From NCBI GenBank assembly GCA_934169415.1, contig CAKPNP010000027.1, positions 1-15,686 of the forward strand: 15,686 bases of DNA, in the 5' to 3' direction. Shown piece after piece: positions 13,592 to 15,686 of this stretch. This DNA comes from an uncultured Bacilli bacterium. Its GTDB lineage: Bacteria > Bacillota_I > Bacilli_A > RF39 > UBA660. The position numbers and the translations under genes were made by a program. Every line of letters starts with the position of its first letter. Position 1 is the first letter of the stretch. The notes below the pieces were generated by a model that did no database searches, was not told the DNA's origin, and saw only the letters and a list, made by a program, of their open reading frames with translations.

Positions 13592-15271
13592 TTATATAAG
13601 TTCATTAATTTTATTTATTATGTCATTAACATGAACTGTTGTAACTTCACCTGTAGCTCTATTTTTTAATTCTACGAAATCATTTTCTATCATCTTACCA
13701 ATTGTAATTCTATAAGGAATTCCAATTAAATCCATATCGTTAAATTTAACCCCTGCTCTGATATTTCTATCATCTAAAATAACATCATATCTTCTAGATA
13801 ATTCATTATATATTGCATTAGCAACTGATTTTTGTTTTTCATTATTATTATCAATTAATACTATTGCAACTTTATAAGGAGCAAGTTCTAAAGGCCAAAT
13901 TATGCCAGCTTCATCATGACTTTGCTGTACTAAAGAAGCCATTATTCTACCAAGTCCAATACCATAACACCCCATTACTACTGGACGTAAATTATTAGAT
14001 TCATCTAAATATTTTAAATTTAAACTTTCAGAATACTTAGTTCCTAATTTAAATGTATTACCAACTTCTATACCATGCTTAAAATATAAACGTTTACCAC
14101 AAATAGGACAAGAATCGTTTTCTTTAACATTTTTTATATCTCCAACATAATCATATTTAAAATCTGAAGTATTTACATTTATATAGTGGTAATCAAGCCT
14201 ATTAGCTCCTACTATATAATTGTATTTATATAATATATCATTATCTATAATTATTGGAATAGATAAACCAATTGGACCTATAAAGCCAATTGCTGTATCA
14301 GCTACTTCTAAAACTTCTTCCTTGCTAGCTAACTCTACCTTTTTAGCATTCATTAATTTAGCTAATTTATCTTCGTTTATTTCTCTATCACCAGATACTA
14401 AACATGCATATAATATTCCATCTATATTATAAATTAATGTTTTAACAAAATAAGATTCATCTAAATTTAAATAATTACTAAGATCTTTAATTGTTTTGAT
14501 ATTTGGAGTATGAACTAACTCGATTTCTTTAGAATCTTCTTCTTTTGATTTATTTATAACACATTTACTTACTTCAATATTAGAAGAGTATCCACAATCA
14601 CATAATACTAAAGTATCTTCCCCAATCTCAGTTACAGCTTGAAATTCCTCAGATAAAAGTCCACCCATAACCCCAGTTGAAGCAGTTACTATTCTATAGT
14701 CAAGTCCTATTCTATCAAAAATATTTTTATACGCATTAAACATTTTATTATAAGAGATATCAAGTCCATCTAAATCTTTATCAAAACTATATGCATCCTT
14801 CATAAAAAATTCTCTTACTCTTATAAGACCAAATCTAGGACGTGGCTCATCCCTATATTTATTACCAATTTGGTATAAATTAAATGGCATATCTTTATAT
14901 GATTTTATTTTCATACGAGCAGCTTCTACGAAAAATTCTTCATGAGTTGGTCCAAGTACTAAAGAACGATTATACCTATCTTTAAGCGAAAACATGTCAT
15001 GGCCAAAATTTGTTCTTCTTCCACTTTCAATATAAAAATCCTCAGGTAATAAACTTGGCATTAATAGTTCTTGAGCACCTGTTTTATTCATTTCTTCTCT
15101 TATTATTTTTTCAATATTTCTAAGAACTTTTAATCCAAGAGGCATATACATATAAATTCCATTTCCTATTTTTTTTACGTATCCTGATTTTACAAGTAAA
15201 TTACCACTTATAGTTTCTTCATCTTTAACATCTTCTTTAAATGTATAAAAAAATTGTTCTTGTAATCGCAT
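13592..15271 (-). CDS. proS: Prolyl-tRNA synthetase (bacterial type with INS editing domain)
   Basis: ProRS charges tRNA-Pro. The 559-residue protein has the bacterial architecture. The class II core comes first (GNGIYMYMPLGLKVLRNIEK; motif 1 near EMNKTGAQELLMPSLLP; motif 2 RPRFGLIRVREFFMKDAYSFD). The inserted YbaK-like editing domain follows (about 225-375, with VKTLIYNIDG, VSGDREINEDKL and IGFIGPIGL). Motif 3 is GCYGIGLGRIMASL, then the anticodon-binding domain (APYKVAIVLI, DDRNIRAGVKFNDMDLIG). The length matches the family. I place the start at ATG 15269-15271, four bases after AAGGTGAT (15276-15283). An in-frame TTG at 15286 lies upstream of that site and would add five residues. No T-box leader is present; the predicted leader is about 16 nt. 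Confidence 0.98.
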   Translation of the reverse strand: MRLQEQFFYTFKEDVKDEETISGNLLVKSGYVKKIGNGIYMYMPLGLKVLRNIEKIIREEMNKTGAQELLMPSLLPEDFYIESGRRTNFGHDMFSLKDRYNRSLVLGPTHEEFFVEAARMKIKSYKDMPFNLYQIGNKYRDEPRPRFGLIRVREFFMKDAYSFDKDLDGLDISYNKMFNAYKNIFDRIGLDYRIVTASTGVMGGLLSEEFQAVTEIGEDTLVLCDCGYSSNIEVSKCVINKSKEEDSKEIELVHTPNIKTIKDLSNYLNLDESYFVKTLIYNIDGILYACLVSGDREINEDKLAKLMNAKKVELASKEEVLEVADTAIGFIGPIGLSIPIIIDNDILYKYNYIVGANRLDYHYINVNTSDFKYDYVGDIKNVKENDSCPICGKRLYFKHGIEVGNTFKLGTKYSESLNLKYLDESNNLRPVVMGCYGIGLGRIMASLVQQSHDEAGIIWPLELAPYKVAIVLIDNNNEKQKSVANAIYNELSRRYDVILDDRNIRAGVKFNDMDLIGIPYRITIGKMIENDFVELKNRATGEVTTVHVNDIINKINELI

Positions 15272-15293
15272 ATTAATCACCTTCAATAGAATA

Positions 15294-15323
15294 ATTATAT
15301 CATAGCAAATATATAATTCGCAA
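15294..15323 (-). promoter_or_regulatory. Extended -10 promoter of proS
   Basis: TTGCGA (15318-15323), an 18-base spacer ending TGA, and TATAAT (15294-15299), giving an extended -10 TGATATAAT. Predicted start near 15287. Confidence 0.65.
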
Positions 15324-15347
15324 CTAAAACTAAGTTTTTGTTATATT

Positions 15348-15686
15348 TTATAAGTTAATTATTTCTTTTATACTTAAACCTGTTGCTTTAGATATTATAT
15401 CATTATCTAATCCCATTTTAAGCATATTTTTAGCTGTATTTATTTTTTCTTCTTTTTTTCCTTCTTTTAATCCTAATTCTTTATAATGGATTTTATATGA
15501 GTTTCTTAGTCTTAATTCATCTTCTTCTTTTGTAAACATCGGTTCAAATAAATTATCATCTTCTAAGTTCTTTAAAGCTCTTTTATATTTCATCTCTACT
15601 TCATCTCCATTTATATCTTTAGAATACTTATTAAGCATTCGTATATATCTATATTTATTATATTCTTTTTTATCTAGAGAATCAAC
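15348..15686 (-). CDS. Rpn family recombination-promoting nuclease / PD-(D/E)XK transposase-like protein, C-terminal end (5' end outside window)
   Basis: The frame stays open to the window edge, giving 112 visible residues. The Met at 15638 is internal, not a start: the residues before it continue in frame as DSLDKKEYNKYRYIRMLNKY. The tail has the same plan as the gene at 1-219: KEEDELRLRNSYKIHYKE, a Gly/Lys/Glu linker (GLKEGKKEEK, four residues longer than the other copy), AKNMLKMGLDND and the ATGLSIKEI end. The catalytic part is not in the window. The strong match to the other copy is confined to 15477-15578; the rest has diverged, which suggests gene conversion or selection on part of the gene. 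Confidence 0.8.
   Translation of the reverse strand, partial: VDSLDKKEYNKYRYIRMLNKYSKDINGDEVEMKYKRALKNLEDDNLFEPMFTKEEDELRLRNSYKIHYKELGLKEGKKEEKINTAKNMLKMGLDNDIISKATGLSIKEIINL
15477..15578 (-). repeat. Inverted repeat arm B, inside the Rpn-like gene
   Basis: Reverse complement of 1-102 with 100 of 102 bases identical, in opposite orientation. It may be longer, because the partner sequence is cut by the window start. Confidence 0.9.

Noticed and set aside
9000..13600. CRISPR array, prophage or defence cluster
   Set aside because: No regular spaced repeats, phage structural genes, restriction or toxin-antitoxin signatures were seen; the genes are housekeeping or small membrane proteins.
14220..14432. 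Small plus-strand frames opposite proS, priA, rplT, GDPD and the transglutaminase-like gene, and the minus-strand frame opposite the TIGR04086-type gene
   Set aside because: All are antisense shadows of recognised genes, without ribosome sites or family features.
15272..15286. proS start at TTG 15286
   Set aside because: The AAGGTGAT site lies downstream of it and points to ATG 15269-15271, which also gives the usual ProRS N-terminus.
15272..15347. T-box riboswitch before proS
   Set aside because: The gap is under 80 bases, the extended -10 promoter leaves a leader of about 16 nt, and no T-box sequence is present.

Overview
The window is a chromosomal segment from a very AT-rich, low-GC Gram-positive bacterium. 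It fits an uncultured gut-type Bacilli or Mollicutes-related lineage such as RF39 or Erysipelotrichales relatives. That placement is inferred from Shine-Dalgarno sites of the AGGTGAT/AGGAGG type, TTGACA/TATAAT promoters, the infC-rpmI-rplT order, bacterial ProRS, PriA, RadC and small membrane families common in Firmicutes. Trp is encoded by TGG, and TGA ends genes where their families should end, so the code appears standard. No prophage, CRISPR array, defence island or biosynthetic cluster is visible. Most of the window is housekeeping sequence, and its interest lies mainly in gene starts, leaders and a few odd proteins.

Layout. Both edges carry C-terminal ends of Rpn/PD-(D/E)XK transposase-like genes in inverted orientation. 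They share a 102-bp near-identical stretch (1-102 and 15477-15578). Left arm, plus strand: yidD, a divergent ZnuA-like lipoprotein and an SPFH/slipin protein form one operon (374-2262). A convergent SLC1/DAACS-type symporter (2259-3458) follows, then a divergent class-I glutamine amidotransferase (3532-4125) and a tRNA operon Ile-Asn-Glu (4212-4461).

Middle, mostly minus strand: the infC-rpmI-rplT translation operon (4564-5825) has a 140-nt attenuator-type leader. L20 carries an extra C-terminal Rho_N-like domain. Upstream lie an unrecognised 222-aa gene (5997-6665) and a DUF421/YetF-like membrane protein (6789-7409). Two plus-strand small membrane genes (TIGR04086 type, UPF0316 type) run divergently from it and converge on a glycerophosphodiester phosphodiesterase (8332-8970).

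Right arm, minus strand: priA, a membrane-anchored transglutaminase-like protein, radC, a SPOR-like anchored protein and proS. The complete radC frame has no ATG, GTG or TTG before residue 141, so it must use a rare start, most likely ATT. infC most likely starts at ATA. IF3, the infC product, is the factor that discriminates against such codons, so both genes could respond to IF3 level.

Regulation read from sequence. At many genes the -10 box sits about six bases before the Shine-Dalgarno, predicting leaders of only about 9-11 nt. At yidD and the phosphodiesterase gene the -10 box predicts transcription starting at the ATG itself (leaderless). Three start codons were moved relative to the longest open frame: infC, proS and the TIGR04086-type gene.
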